Program-made: the position numbers and the translations under genes | NCBI GenBank assembly: GCA_022575985.1 | Contig: JAKSXM010000007.1 | Span: forward strand, 55,582,501-55,646,500 | Direction: 5' to 3' | DNA from: Anagrus nilaparvatae | Taxonomy: Eukaryota > Arthropoda > Insecta > Hymenoptera > Mymaridae | Length of the DNA stretch: 64,000 bases | The notes under the pieces: model-generated | Seen by the model: only the letters and a program-made list of their open reading frames with translations | Told to the model about the DNA's origin: nothing | Databases searched by the model: none | Shown here: piece after piece, positions 34,585 to 46,213 of the stretch | Layout: each line of letters opens with the position of its first letter | Numbering within the stretch: the first letter of the stretch is position 1

Positions 34585-36594
34585 ACAAATGAATCAAATG
34601 ATATTGATACAAAATATTGAAACAAAAACTTGTAATTTAATAGAAAAATATAAGATCAGACCAAAAGAACTAAATAACTTAACGTTATTAAATTTCGCTA
34701 AAAATTATACAATTGTCAGGAAACAAATTTACAAAACGACGGAAAGAAAACAATGTTAGAATTTTTCCGAAATTTAAAATAACTAATAACGAAATTAAAG
34801 ATGAAAAATTTTATAAACATACAATTTAAAAATGATTATAATGATATTCTTCAATCATATGAAAATGAAAATAAATGGAAGCAAATTTACGAAACATTAA
34901 ATATAAATAACAATGAAAACATAGATTTAAACGAATTCACTGAGAATGATGAAATTCCAGAAGAAATAAATGATGATAACATAAAAAATTCATTTGAGTT
35001 TCTATCAGGATTCCAAAATGACAATTTAGAAAGAGATTTAGGAAAAAGGGCGATAGATTTATGTTATAACTGGAATATGCCTATTGAAAACAAACCAACT
35101 GAATTAGAAATACATTCTTTTCTGAATACCTACAAATCTCAACAAGAAAAGAAAATATATAAACAAAATACAGAATCTAAAATATCGTTTACAGATGACC
35201 AACAACAAATATTAAACTTGTTAGATACTCAAATAACCAGTATACAAAACGGTACTATGACAGCAAACAGTATAAAAAGAGTTATAATACAAGGTAAAGC
35301 TGGTTCTGGTAAAAGCACAATAATCAAAGAAATGGTTAAGAGGATTACATCAATTTTCGGAGAAGATTCGGTTAAAATAGCGGCATCAACAGGTATGGCA
35401 TCAGTTAACATATATGGACTAACATTACATTATTTGCTACGATTACCTTTAAATTACAAGTTATTTTCTAAATTAGAAAATCAAAATGCAAAAAAATTTC
35501 AAACGGATTTGAAAGATTTGAAATTTTTAATAACAGATGAAATGTCTTTAATCGGTTTAAGAACGTTATTTCAGATAGAATCACGATGTGGAGAAATACA
35601 TGCTAATGAAATTGACGAACCTTTTGGCGGAATCATAATTTACTTACTTGGAGATTACAATCAATTGACACCGGTTGGAGACACAGCAGTATTTAGTGAT
35701 AAAAAACTAACAGACAATTTACAAACACAAGGAAGAATAATTTTTAAACAATTCCAAAAGTATTATTGTCTCCAAAACGCACACAGACAAAAAGGTAATC
35801 ATACCCCTTACTCACAATTGCTAGATGAAATAGCAAATGCAGAACTGTTTCAACAAAATTATAACTTATTATATAACCGAAGAGAAACCGTTATCCCCAA
35901 AGCAGAATTAAACAATTTTAAAAACGTAATTTATTTATATCCAACGTGTGCATAAGTTAAAACACATAATGAAACATTTTTGAAAAATACGGGTAATCCA
36001 GTTGCACGCATAGTTTCAATAAACACACCCAATATTGCCATTCGTTGCTCGGACGAAAAAGCAACAGGATTACAGAGTATATTATACTTGTCAAAAGACT
36101 GTAGAATAATGTTACGTATAAATTTATGGATAGCAGGTGGATTAACAAATGGAAGCTTAGGATACATACGGGAAATAATATATGCTGATAATGAATCACC
36201 ACCACAATTACTTCAAGTATTAATGGTTGAATTAGACAATTACAAAGGACAATTATTGTATAAAAATTATTTCCCAATTATTCCCGTGGAAAGAACTTGG
36301 AAACATAATAATATTTTATGCAGTCGCACGCAATTCCCAGTAATGTTGTCATATGCTCTAACCATCCACAAGTCTTAAGGGTAGACGTTAGATAAAATTT
36401 TCTTACACATAGGAGACACGGAAAGACAATTGGGAATTACATACGTCGGTTTGAGTCGAGTTAAATCAATTAATGATATAATTTTAATAAAAGGTTACAA
36501 CAAATATCGTTTTGACTCAATACGACTTTCAACATCTTTTAAAGTGAAACAAGCTTTCATGCAATCATTAAACAAAATTAAAAATATTGATTAA
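34585..36594 (+). pseudogene. Helitron helicase (PIF1-like) pseudogene
   Basis: Coding similarity starts near 34585 (NIETKTCNLIEKYKIRPKEL, then LNFAKNYTIVRK) and shifts frame near 34750 and 34830. It then runs open from about 34801 to a TAA at 35953. Motifs: Walker A GKAGSGKST (35293-35319), Walker B FLITDEMSLIGL, motif III GDYNQLTPVGD, motif IV NAHRQ. After the stop the same frame resumes (GNPVARIVS, SRTQFPVMLSYALTIHKS) up to a TAA at 36376-36378 in place of the Gln of HKSQG. It ends with YVGLSRVKSINDIILIKGYN and a natural stop at 36592-36594. Two in-frame stops and two frameshifts make it non-functional. The ATG at 34801 is not a true start; family proteins are Rep-helicase fusions. Confidence 0.85.
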
Positions 36595-36868
36595 ATATTT
36601 TTCAAAAACAAATCATATATAATCAAAAATTAATTAATTAAAGTTATTATTTTGAATATACATTTAATTAATTACTATTATGTAAATAAACAAGCTAATA
36701 CTGTAAATGTACACATACAATATTTTGTACATTAAATATTTATTGTTTATAACAAAATGAGTTTGATTATTTACTTCATTTAATATACCCAATTAATAAT
36801 ATTTCAAATAATAAAAATCGTCTGTATTTAGGAATAAATTTAGTGGGTTGTTATGCTTCGCACAGCCT

Positions 36869-36890
36869 ATAATTGTTAGCAATTATCTAG
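36869..36890 (+). other. Helitron 3' terminal hairpin and CTAG end
   Basis: Seven-bp perfect stem with a TTAG loop followed directly by CTAG, then host T. In many Helitrons the hairpin sits ~10 bp inside the end; here there is no gap. Confidence 0.7.
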
Positions 36891-38134
36891 TTTAATCACT
36901 CCTTACCTTATGGAGAAAATTCTTAGTCCTTTAAATTTTAAGGCAACAGGATCAGCTATAATTTTGGTAATCTTTTTTTTTTTGGTGATTGGAAACTTTT
37001 TTACTCGGCAATCGAAATGTAAATTTAAAGTCAAAATCAAAAAATTAAAGTATTTTTAGAATTAACTGTTTTATTTGTCAACAAAAACTGAAATTCGCTG
37101 AGTATGAGCACTAAATAAAGCTTCGCTACTATAAAAATTAATATGCTAACATGCATTTTATAATAAAACAGCCGGACTACTTATATAAGAATAATATTTT
37201 ATTAAAAATTTGAATATAATTATTATTTTAAAAAAATTTTAATAAAAAGAAAATTTTTCATTCAAAAATAATATAAAATAATTCAAATTCCTTTTTTTTA
37301 AATTTAATATAAAATAATAAAATTATGAAAAGAAAAAAACAAACTAAATTTTTTTTTTATATTCTATTCTATTATAATGGCTATTATTTAAATATAGTGG
37401 TAAATTTACTTATATAAAATGCATAATTTATAATTGTAATGCTTGCATAAATCAAATAATTCAAGTTTATAGTATAAGAACAGAGACTTTAATATAAAGC
37501 TTGTAAAAGAGCCAGTATTGTGAAAGTACTTATAAAATTTTAAAGTGAATAGAAATGAAATTCCCTTGTTATACGTAGAATCGATTTAAAAAAAAATGGA
37601 TACGTACGAAGGTCTACAATAGGCAAATCTTTATACTAACTTTACCTTCGAATAAGAAAATCTGCTTTTAAAGAAATTTATTCGACCGGAATTACAGAAA
37701 GTAGTTCGCGCCCTTTACTGAAGAAACACAAAAGCTTAAACCTTAATTCCACATGAATGGAATTTCCAAAAAAAAAAATAAAAGAAAGTACTTGCAACGA
37801 GACAAGAACATGTACGTTCATTATCAATGAAATTGAATACGTTATTGAAAAGCAAAAACATTGATCTATACGTTGAAGGCAGCTTACTGATAATCTAAAA
37901 TAAAAAAAAGAAAATTGTATTTTATTATAATAAGATATCTTTTGTTAGAGAAGATAATTTTTTATTGTATTTTTGTTATTTTATGATAAAATTATAATTT
38001 TTTGAATTTCATTTTATTTTAATGAAATTTTACTATTTTTTTTTTGATAATTTAAAACCTAAATTAAATCACACGAAAAACTAATCTTCTCGCGCGCGAG
38101 TTTTCATTTTTCATGGTATTTATTTTAAGTTAAC
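36891..38134. other. AT-rich intron DNA
   Basis: No element ends or genes recognised. A patch at about 37595-37880 has more balanced composition (for example attcgaccggaattacagaa) without any repeat relative in the window. Confidence 0.5.
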
Positions 38135-38508
38135 AAAAAAATTTTGGGAAAAAAATTTTCAAAAAATTAAGTATCAGATTCGAAATATCGAGTAAAAACC
38201 ATACTTTCAAATATAAGTACTTTCATGGAAATAAATGAGGTATTACATCCAAATTTAAAAAAAAAAAAAGTACCTCGAGCTTTTTTGATAAAAAAATTTT
38301 TGAAAAAAAAATTAGGTCTCAACTCCATAATGTTTGTGAAATATCACCAATTACATACATACACACATACACACACACACACATACATATTTTTTTTAAA
38401 AACCGGTTTTTTAGCTTCCTGGGGTCTCAAAACGTGCTTATATGCCAAAAAATCAAAAATCGAAATTTGACCTATCACAATGGTTCCTCTTTGAGGAACA
38501 AAAACTAT
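38135..38508 (-). repeat. Family B repeat, inverted and uninterrupted copy
   Basis: Reverse complement of the 4514-4533 plus 6081-6480 region. It includes aaaccatactttcaaatata, the (CA)n run, aaacgtgcttatatgcc and aatggttcctctttgagg. The site where the hAT-like element sits in the other copy is intact here (tcctcaaagaggaaccat on the opposite strand). Confidence 0.75.
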
Positions 38509-39237
38509 AGTTAAATTTCAATAAAATAATATAAATGAAGAAGAAAATTGTAAAATAATTTGCAACCGGAATATCTACCCATGCATAAAAACTATGTTTT
38601 TCAAAAGATAATGACATATTCATCATAAAATTCAAATTATTTACTAACAATTTTTCACCTCAGCGTAAATCTACAGGATTATACCACTTAAAATTATAGG
38701 TAACATGTTTAAAAAAATGACACATAATTATATTATATTTTAAACTATATATCAAGTTCTATTTATTAGTTGATTTACGTAAGACAGAGTTAAATACTGA
38801 TAAAGTGCTCTAAAAAAGTTGTATTTTATATAGATAAAGAAAAATACTATAAAATGTATTTGTCTTTCTACTTTTTTTAGCACGTACATTTTTGAACGTG
38901 AGTAAGACAAGTTTTACTTTTTTATTCTTGCAATAGTACAAATCATTAAGCAAGTACTTAAACAATTAAAACAGTAGTCTGCTATTGACACGTCTATCTA
39001 ACAAATTAATATAAATAAATATTGTTTTAGAAATTTACAGGTTATTAATTTTCGATAATTATTTTTAAATTAGAATCATTTATTAAGATAATTAATTCTT
39101 TTTATTTCATTTTCTAAACTAATTTTTGTGCTTATATTGATTTTTTTGGATGATTGGGTATTAATTTGCGGCTAACAAGAAAAGGAGTAATACTCCAAGT
39201 TATAAGATAAAAATTTTTAAGTTATCTTCTAAATCGC
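38509..39237. other. AT-rich intron DNA
   Basis: Nothing recognised apart from short AT runs. Confidence 0.5.
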
Positions 39238-39535
39238 TGGATCTTGCTAACTAACCCGAAAAATTTCCTGCGGTCTCATTTTTTTTCGTGTAGGTGTCAT
39301 TTTTCAAGCCACTAAAACCACAATTTTTATCACTGATTCTCCGTTATAGTCAATAAATCAAAAGTCCATTAGTCCTAAATTTACCAATTTTTAAATTGCT
39401 GCTAAAATTAGTATTTTGAGTAAACTAAATTTTGTTCAGGCCTCAAAAACTTGCAGATTCCTTAAGTTTTAGAAACTTTTTAAACCGTATTTTTTTTTAT
39501 CATTTACTTGCAAGACATAATTACTTGAAATTAAG
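39238..39535. repeat. Diverged solo relative of the E5 palindrome arm
   Basis: Shares with the inner arm at about 49930-50200 the order of several phrases: tttttatcactgattctc, tatagtcaat, taccaatttttaaattgctg and ttttgag/ttttgacgaaa. It is not palindromic here. A short E11-type end (tacactgaaaaaaaattctg) follows at 39612. Confidence 0.5.
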
Positions 39536-39970
39536 GTCCTTATTTAAAGGTTTTCTTTAAAATTCCAGTTTTTATCGCTATATTTACAGAGATATTTTTC
39601 AAAAAAGATTTACACTGAAAAAAAATTCTGGTAGTGGTAACTGAATTTTTATTCTCGCAGTATAAAGAAAAGAGATGAGTTAAGAATTTTTGAAAACTTG
39701 GAACTAATACAAAATATTTTATCCATATAAAACTTATTTTTATCAAAAAGTATAAATTTAGTATAAATTTACTGGTTATTTTGAGATAGGTATTATAATG
39801 GGAAGTATAAATTAAACTACATTATATTCCAAAAAGTTGCTAACAAGAAAATTAAGTAAACGAATAAAAACTTTGGTTTAAATAAAATAATTTATTTGTA
39901 TTTTAATTCAATACAAATTATTATTAAATAAATAAAAAGAAAAAAAATCATAGAATGAAGAATTAAGATA

Positions 39971-40790
39971 TGGGTAGATTTAAATGAAGTAGAGGGCGAT
40001 TTGTATGGTCGGGTCTTCAAAACTGCCCCAAAGTGTTTTTTTCTGAAAGTACTACCAAAAATAAGTAACCAGCCCAATTTTTAGCCTCCCAGAGCGAAAT
40101 CTCGATTTTTGACAACCATTTTAGTGTTTTTGACTGTCGTAAAAAATGTAAGAAAAGTAAGTTATAATTATAATTTATATAATTTATTATAATTTCTTTT
40201 ATTACTGCTGTAAAAAACTCACATTAGCATGAAAAATTTTTTCCTTTTAGGTCCGGATAGGAAATTTCCCTGGCTATCCGATTCCAGGGTCAAAATTTTT
40301 TAGAGCTCCCAAAATGCAGTGTCCCATCGAAATTTTTTTTTCGACATAAAATATAAGGTTTAAGGAAAATTTTAAGCCTGTTTACAAGATTTTTCACTAA
40401 TAGGCATTTGAGAAATCGACTTTTGAAAAAAACAGCCTATCTTAGTGATTCCTCGCGCATGCGCTCAAAAAAAATTTTTCTTGTTAGTGTCCAGAAAGTG
40501 CGTGCTTTCTGGCCGCTGCGCTATTCGAAAAAACGCATTTTCTCGACACTGAGCAAGAAAAATTATGTTTTGTCCTTGGCCACAAAAAAAGGATGCCCCA
40601 AATCGCAGTTTACCATCCTCGGCTTCGCCTCGGACGGTAATTTACGTGCGATTTGGGCCATTCTTTACTTTTGTGGCCATGGGTAAAAATATACTATTTG
40701 ACCCTGGAATCGGATAGCCAGGGAAATTTCCAATCCGGACCTAACAGGAAAAATTTTTCATGCTAATGTGAGTCTTTGTGAGTCAAATTT
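39971..40790. mobile_element. Truncated E9-family element (E10)
   Basis: Left end TGGGTAGATTTAAATGAAG after TA, then gcgatttgtatggtcggg and actgccccaaagtg as in E9. An inner inverted pair flanks a GC-richer module: tccctggctatccgattcca near 40267 and its complement near 40702. The right end is cut at about 40790, where an inverted family A copy begins. Confidence 0.65.
40440..40690. repeat. GC-richer 'family C' module with inverted internal halves
   Basis: Contains gtgcgtgctttctggccgct, then ttttctcgacactgagcaag, then ggccacaaaaaaaggatgcc and ctcggcttcgcctcggacgg. Related, reordered sequence in the other orientation is at 42790-43010 and a weaker trace at about 41110-41215. The 92-codon frame through it is not a recognised protein. 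Confidence 0.55.
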
Positions 40791-41101
40791 GTCCGAATTA
40801 AGAGGGGGGTGGGGAGTTTAAATAAGACTTAGAATAATTTCAATCTAGAGACTTTGAAAAATCTAGGCTTAGAGACTTATAATAATTCATGGAATAATTT
40901 AGGTTTAGGGAATCAAAATAGTTTGGGTATAGAATCTTTACAGCTAGTAAGGTGATAATTACAAATTATAAAATTAAAAAATTGTATGATGTTGTAACAT
41001 TGCGTAACATTTATGCATTATAATAGTAATTACCTAGTCCTTAGCTAGAAGTAAACGTGTTTCATGCATTTAGTTTGTGATTACACAAACCGGTTATAAG
41101 C
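40790..41101 (-). repeat. Family A repeat, copy 5
   Basis: Inverted copy with aataagacttagaataattt-type units, ending gtaaacgtgtttcatgcatt and acacaaaccggttataag. It truncates the E10 element. Confidence 0.7.
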
Positions 41102-41717
41102 TTTCTTTTTATAAGATAAAGAGTTGTATACGATTTTTCTTCATCAGTAGCGAGAAAATAAATCATTTCAAATAAGTGCTTTTGCGATCACTGAGAAAAA
41201 ACATACTACTACAGACAATTTTTTAATATTTTCATCGTTTGTCTCCCTTATTGTGTACTATATAAATTTTTCACCATAGATATTTACAATTTGTTGAAAA
41301 ATCAATAATAAATATTAAAAAATAAAAATATTGCTGTATAGCAGGAATAACATAAAATAAGTAATTATAGGTAATAGACATTTTTTCTTTAGCAAATAAA
41401 TTAAATTTCTTGTAAAAAAAAGTATTTTAAAAACGATTAAATAAAACGTAACATTTTTGTATATAAAAAAAAAATAACAAAAATAAAATTTATTGACATC
41501 AAATACAATTTACGAGAGATTTTATATTGTATTTCACGTTCTTTGAGGTATGTCAATGTATCAACAGTGTATACGATTTATTACGTGTATATTTAATGGC
41601 ATAAAAAAAACATCAATAAAGAAACATGAAAAATTTCTTTGTACTTTTTTTTATTATACGACTTCATTAAAAAAAAAAAATATTTTATTTAAAAATTTTT
41701 TCTTTTAAATATTACAG
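41102..41717. other. End of the giant intron
   Basis: AT-rich sequence leading to the acceptor attacag at 41711-41717. Only a weak family C trace near its start. Confidence 0.5.
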
Positions 41718-41955
41718 GTGGAATCGTATTCAAAAGATTATAATCAAAAACATGAAAATATTAATAATAATAACAATAATATTGGAGATCAACAACAACA
41801 TCCTCAATGGACTCATCTTAATTTAACTCTACATCCTTATCATTATCATAATGGCCAATTAAGTCTTCGTTGCATTGCTAAAATCACTGGAATATATGAA
41901 CAATCTAGTGAAATTCAATTAGGTTCTCAATTACGTGAACCAATACACCAGAGAG
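41718..41955 (+). CDS. Exon of the Beat-family Ig protein: second half of Ig domain 2
   Basis: Acceptor AG at 41716-41717, donor gtaaat at 41956. The frame opens at once on a codon boundary (VESYSKDYNQKHEN) and runs 79 codons plus one base, so the next junction is phase 1. After a low-complexity Asn/Gln stretch comes QWTHLNLTLHPYHYHNGQ, then LSLRCIAKITGIYEQSSEI. The last segment has the F-strand cysteine and the 'L-x-L-x-x-x-P-x-x-x-x-x-G-x-L-x-L-x-C-x-A-x-I-x-x-x-Y' pattern that ends the second Ig domain in Beat proteins. Its cysteine pairs with the one in the exon at 903-1036. The poly-Asn insert is probably a lineage-specific loop expansion. The open frame continues past the donor only to 41996. 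Confidence 0.88.
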
Positions 41956-41999
41956 GTAAATATTTTATTATATTACATATTCATTTTATACTATGAAAT

Positions 42000-42784
42000 A
42001 CAATTTTTTTAACTCAAACTGTAAAATGTAAAATTAAACTTTAAAAAAAAAAGTTATATATAAAAAATTCCTTTGACTCTGCTTTAATATTATTATTACA
42101 TTTTTTCTTAAATGACTTTTATATCATTTTCTTCCTTTTTTTTTGGCACAAATATTTAAATAATTTTAAGAAAAAAATTTTTTTTTTCAATTCCCTTTTA
42201 ACTTAGCAATCATTGACAAGCATATATATATATTGCTTTACGATTCAAAAAGCTTGCCTTTACGGTAATTGGGTCATGCAACGTAGAAAACTAAAAGAAT
42301 TTACTGAGTCGATTAGTTTTCTCGTCCTACATTTTTCAATAGTCTTTGAAATTGCTTTAAATCTTTTTTTCTTTCTTCAAAAAAATAAAAAAAAATAATT
42401 TTATTTTTTATTTTTATGTAAATATTTTTACTTTTTATGTAAATATACATTTTTAAACATATTTTTGCAAATATTCGTAAAAAAAGAAACTGAATTTTAT
42501 TTTGAAATTTTATTAATAAAATTGAAAGTTTATTATTTACATTCTAAAAAAAGTTCTGTTTACCCGTTCAGGCTGCTGCACTTGAATTTTGCTTGAATTT
42601 TTAAACAAAACTTATATGATCTTTATAAAATCAATTTTCATCAATTTTTTTGTATGGGTGGTTAAATAATGAAATTTTAATGATGATTTGAATATTTTAT
42701 TTTATAATTTAATTAATATTTGTCTTTCTAGCAGCTAAAAAAAGTTTTGAATTACTGCTTTAATTTTCAAACTAGAAATGGTAT
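42000..42784. other. AT-rich intron DNA
   Basis: No element recognised. A short patch near 42225-42330 is of more even composition (ttgcctttacggtaattggg) with no relatives in the window. Confidence 0.45.
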
Positions 42785-43010
42785 ATTTATTATGAGCCCG
42801 TGTCCATAAAAGTAAAGAATGGCCACAATCCCTTATAAATTACTATTTCAGGCGAATCCGAAGTTGGTAAACTGCGATTTGGGTGACTATTTATTTATGG
42901 ACAAGGGGCGTATATGATTTTTCTTCGTCAGTGGCCAGAAAACACATCTTTTCCAATCGTGCAGCGGCCGAGAATCACGCGCTTTCTTGCCGCTGACAAA
43001 AAATATTAAA
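42785..43010. repeat. Family C module, second copy
   Basis: Carries aaagtaaagaatggccacaa, gtaaactgcgatttgggtga, tgatttttcttcgtcagtgg and gcagcggccgagaatcacgc, matching in inverse order the module at 40440-40690. Confidence 0.5.
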
Positions 43011-43106
43011 ACTACCATTTTAAATTTTCAAGCATTTCAAGCAAAATTGAAGTGCAACAGCCTTAAAGTTCAAATTTAATAAAAATTTGCAAATTAATTT
43101 AAAAAA

Positions 43107-43322
43107 TTTATAACTGGTTTGTGTGTGCACACAACCAACAACGATCATGGAACATGTTCACTCATAACAGTAATAAATTCAAAAACCGAAGTTACAATAA
43201 ATTCCGTGACTGACCAATAATTGCCCTGACTCCAACTTCAAATTATTCTAAGTCCCTAAAAATTGAAAATATTTTAAGTCCATTTCACCCCCCCCCCCGC
43301 CTTCTAAAAACGTCAATTTTTC
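43107..43322 (+). repeat. Family A repeat, copy 6
   Basis: Starts ataactggtttgtgtgtgca followed by cacaacc, then catggaacatgttcactcat, with a poly(C) run near 43287. Confidence 0.65.
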
Positions 43323-43563
43323 ACCGAGATTATAAAAGTTACCATTTTATTTTTACTTGCGCTTTTTAAACAGGATAAATTTTTATTAAAAATAGTTTTT
43401 TAATTTTCTAAGTAAAATATTATACACACAGATAACATTTCAAGTGTTTTCTATTTAAAAACTATTTAAAAAAAATATTCAGAACTCTCTCCTCTAAATA
43501 AATTAGCTTACAAATAAAATATCATATTTAATTTAATTGACCTGACCTCAATTTTTATATTTT
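43323..43563. other. AT-rich intron DNA
   Basis: No feature recognised. Confidence 0.45.
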
Positions 43564-43792
43564 TTGAGCCACTGGACACGAATATGATAACGATTTTCAC
43601 CAAAAATGGTCCAGTTCCCCGCAATAAGAAGTTTGAAGTTATATTTTTTTATATTATATTTTTAACATTTTTATCTGTTACTAATGTTTTTTGGATCACT
43701 AAATACGAATATGATATGGACGGAAGTTGCCTATTGTGGGCAACTGTATCTTATTCGGTAAAAACCGACATCATATTCGTGTTCAGCGACTA
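43564..43792. repeat. Small palindrome with three copies of an 'acgaatatgat' block
   Basis: The left arm (gagccactggacacgaatat, then gataacgattttcacc) is repeated in inverse at the right end (ggtaaaaaccgacatcatat, tcgtgttcagcgacta). A third, direct copy (ggatcactaaatacgaatat) lies between. Unknown family. Confidence 0.6.
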
Positions 43793-44678
43793 AAAGTCAC
43801 AAATATCCGTTAGAAAAATCTGTCGACCTAATAAGGATAAAATTATTCTACGAAATGAGGCTCCACGTCAGGTCTTTATAGAGTAGCACTAGAGTGCTAT
43901 AAAGTTACTATATAATTTTTTCTGAATAAAATTTTAACTGAAATTCGCAAACTGAATCTTGAGTTGATTCAATCAGTGAATTACGAATAAAACAATGAAG
44001 ACAATTTCTCTTTTATATAAATTATATTCAAGTTGTATATCTTGTAGGTTACGTGAGTAGAATATCTGAGATAAAGAAGAAAATGCTTAAATAATTTTAA
44101 TTGTAAGATATTTAATTTATTAATTAAAACACGCATTATTATAATAAACTCTTAAAACGTTGAAAAATTTGGATTTCCTATTAATCTTTTTAAAAAACTT
44201 TACAACTTAAGTATGTATAATATATAAAGAGTAAATCTATTTTAGAGAATAGAAGGATCTAAAAGGATTATAGAAGATTTCATTTAGCAAGTTGAGCATC
44301 GCCAAAGCAACTAGCTATATACATACACGTATAAAGGTTTTCTATAGGAAAATTGCACAAGATTACCTTTTAATGATGTAACACTATACAGTGTTTCTAT
44401 CAAAACGTACCAGTAGTATAGATAAAGATTTGACGAGACATAAAATTTTCATTAAAGTAGTTTGCAGATAAAAAATATCCTTTATTTCTAAAAACCTTAT
44501 AGGGAGTATTTCATGCCAACTGCGTCCAAGTTGAACTCACGGAAATGGGTCCGAAATATTTTTATTTTAGCTTTCAATCCATTCCTCAATTTTTGGCGTC
44601 AATTTTATTTTTTTGGTAATTTATTTAAACAAAAAGCTAATGCTTCTTATTATTTTTTTTATTGTAAAGAAATCGTTT
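43793..44678. other. AT-rich intron DNA
   Basis: No element or gene recognised. Confidence 0.45.
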
Positions 44679-45053
44679 CACTGGGGTGATAATTCTAATC
44701 TCACTCATTTTTAACGATTTGCTAATACTTGGTTATATTTTGCGTCAAAAATGAATGAGCCTTGAATCGTGAAAAATGACAGCACAAATTAAATTTTTTA
44801 TATAAAACAAGTTAACATTTTTATTAACTAAAAATATTTAATTTTGTTATAAAAATAGATTTAATTTCGATTATTTGAATATTTATATTATTTATTCAGA
44901 AAAAATATTAATTTTTTGCATTTTAACCTTATTTTAAGTTACATGTCATCATTCACGAAAATCATCATTCATGATTCATTCATTTTTCACGATAAATATA
45001 ACAAAATATTAGTGAATCGTGAAAATGAACAATTGAGATTCGATCCCAGGTGA
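44679..45053. mobile_element. ~375-bp inverted-repeat element
   Basis: Left arm cactggggtgataattctaa... through tgaatgagcc; right arm its diverged complement, ending gagattcgatcccaggtg. The arms are ~85-95 bp and include an atcgtgaaaaatgaa block in both. Miniature element of unknown superfamily. Confidence 0.55.
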
Positions 45054-45844
45054 AAAATTTTTTTGTCTAGAACAATTTATATAGAATTCAATTTTCTCCT
45101 ACAAAATTGAATTGCAGCTTCTAGTTCTTAAACTTATGTTTACTTTCTCACGCAAGTGCAGTTTAAATTGATTTTTTTTAAATGACCAAAACTAAAAATG
45201 ACTGTCAAAAATCGATATTTCTAGTCATAATAAGTCGTAAAATCTCATTATTCGTTATAGTATTTACGAGAAAAAAAATTTTATACGGATTTTTTTCTCC
45301 CTTTAGTCCAACTCGAGCCCATTCAGCACAAATTCACTCATATCTGATTAATTTTTTTTTTTATCTAACAAATTATTTAAATATTCTGAGTACACTGAAA
45401 AAAAATTATGCTTGCCGCTAGTGGAATTTTGTTTTCTTTGCAAACAATTACAAATGACTTAAAACGTAAAGAAAATTTAAAAAAACCGTTTTTTCTTTTC
45501 TTTTTCCAAAATTTTCTCAAATCTCATCATACCGATATACGATGCCGCAAGCAGATTTTTTTTAAAAGTATAAAACACTAATATTTTTATATATTTAGCG
45601 ATTAAAAATCCATTTGCTAAGTCAAAATTTAGATTTGACCCAAATTTTAAAGGCTTCTTTTCTGTGTTCAAAATATAACGATTTTATGACTTTGTAAATA
45701 AAAACAGAGTATCCCTAGTAGATATTTTAGACGTTTTCTATGAAGCTCAAAACGTGAAACTCTCTTTTTTTTCTCTTATTTTGCATACGCGAATTACGAT
45801 TCTGATTTTTGACATACGTAATACTTATGTGTATGGTTAAATCA

Positions 45845-46085
45845 TACACGCAAAAAAAAGAATAGTAAAATTAACCTCAATGAATTTAGTAAACACAAAT
45901 TAATAAATATTGATAAATATAACCAAAAAATTAGTGAATTTTACTATAAAAATTGAGGTTTTAGTTTTATAAACAAATTTTATTAGTAAATTTTACTAAT
46001 AATTTACAGTCACTTTTAACCAAACTGAATTTAGTGAACAAGATCCAAATTTTAGTTATATTTACTAATTTTTTATATGCGTGTA
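45845..46085. mobile_element. 241-bp miniature inverted-repeat element
   Basis: Ends tacacgcaaaaaaaag... and the complement of tacacgcatataaaaaatta, both continuing into tagtaaa blocks; apparent TA duplication. The interior repeats ttagtaaa-type words. Confidence 0.6.
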
Positions 46086-46213
46086 AAAATTTAAAAAAAA
46101 TTCAAATGTATGTTTTAATCAAAGAAAAAAATATACAATTTTTGTTTGATCTTAAGTGATGTTATACACTGAACAAAATTCATCTAAAAGATTGCAAACG
46201 GCTTGAAACGTAA

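Larger units (their letters stand above)
31189..36890 (+). mobile_element. Decayed autonomous-type Helitron, plus strand
   Basis: Encodes Rep and helicase in the usual order. It ends with a perfect hairpin ataattg-ttag-caattat (36869-36886) abutting CTAG (36887-36890) followed by T, the Helitron 3' signature. The 5' end is not identified: the Tigger element stands immediately upstream and may have inserted inside or beside it. It is interrupted by a 925-bp palindrome at 33344-34268. Multiple stops and frameshifts show it is dead. The minus-strand relative at 17439-19600 is a deletion copy of the same family. Confidence 0.8.
1037..41717 (+). other. Giant intron of the Beat-family gene (40,681 bp)
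   Basis: It begins with gtaagt at 1037 and ends with attacag at 41711-41717. The flanking exons join in phase 0 and together give one Ig domain, which supports a single intron. It is filled with mobile elements on both strands (listed separately). No further Beat-like exon was recognised inside, although small or alternative exons cannot be excluded. Long introns are common in insect neuronal Ig-superfamily genes. Confidence 0.75.

Noticed and set aside
34801..36594. Host PIF1 DNA helicase gene
   Set aside because: Interrupted by stops, preceded by Helitron Rep and followed by a Helitron 3' end; it is transposon-derived.
40408..40686. 92-codon ORF in a GC-richer module
   Set aside because: Falls within a repeated, internally inverted module; no domain recognised.
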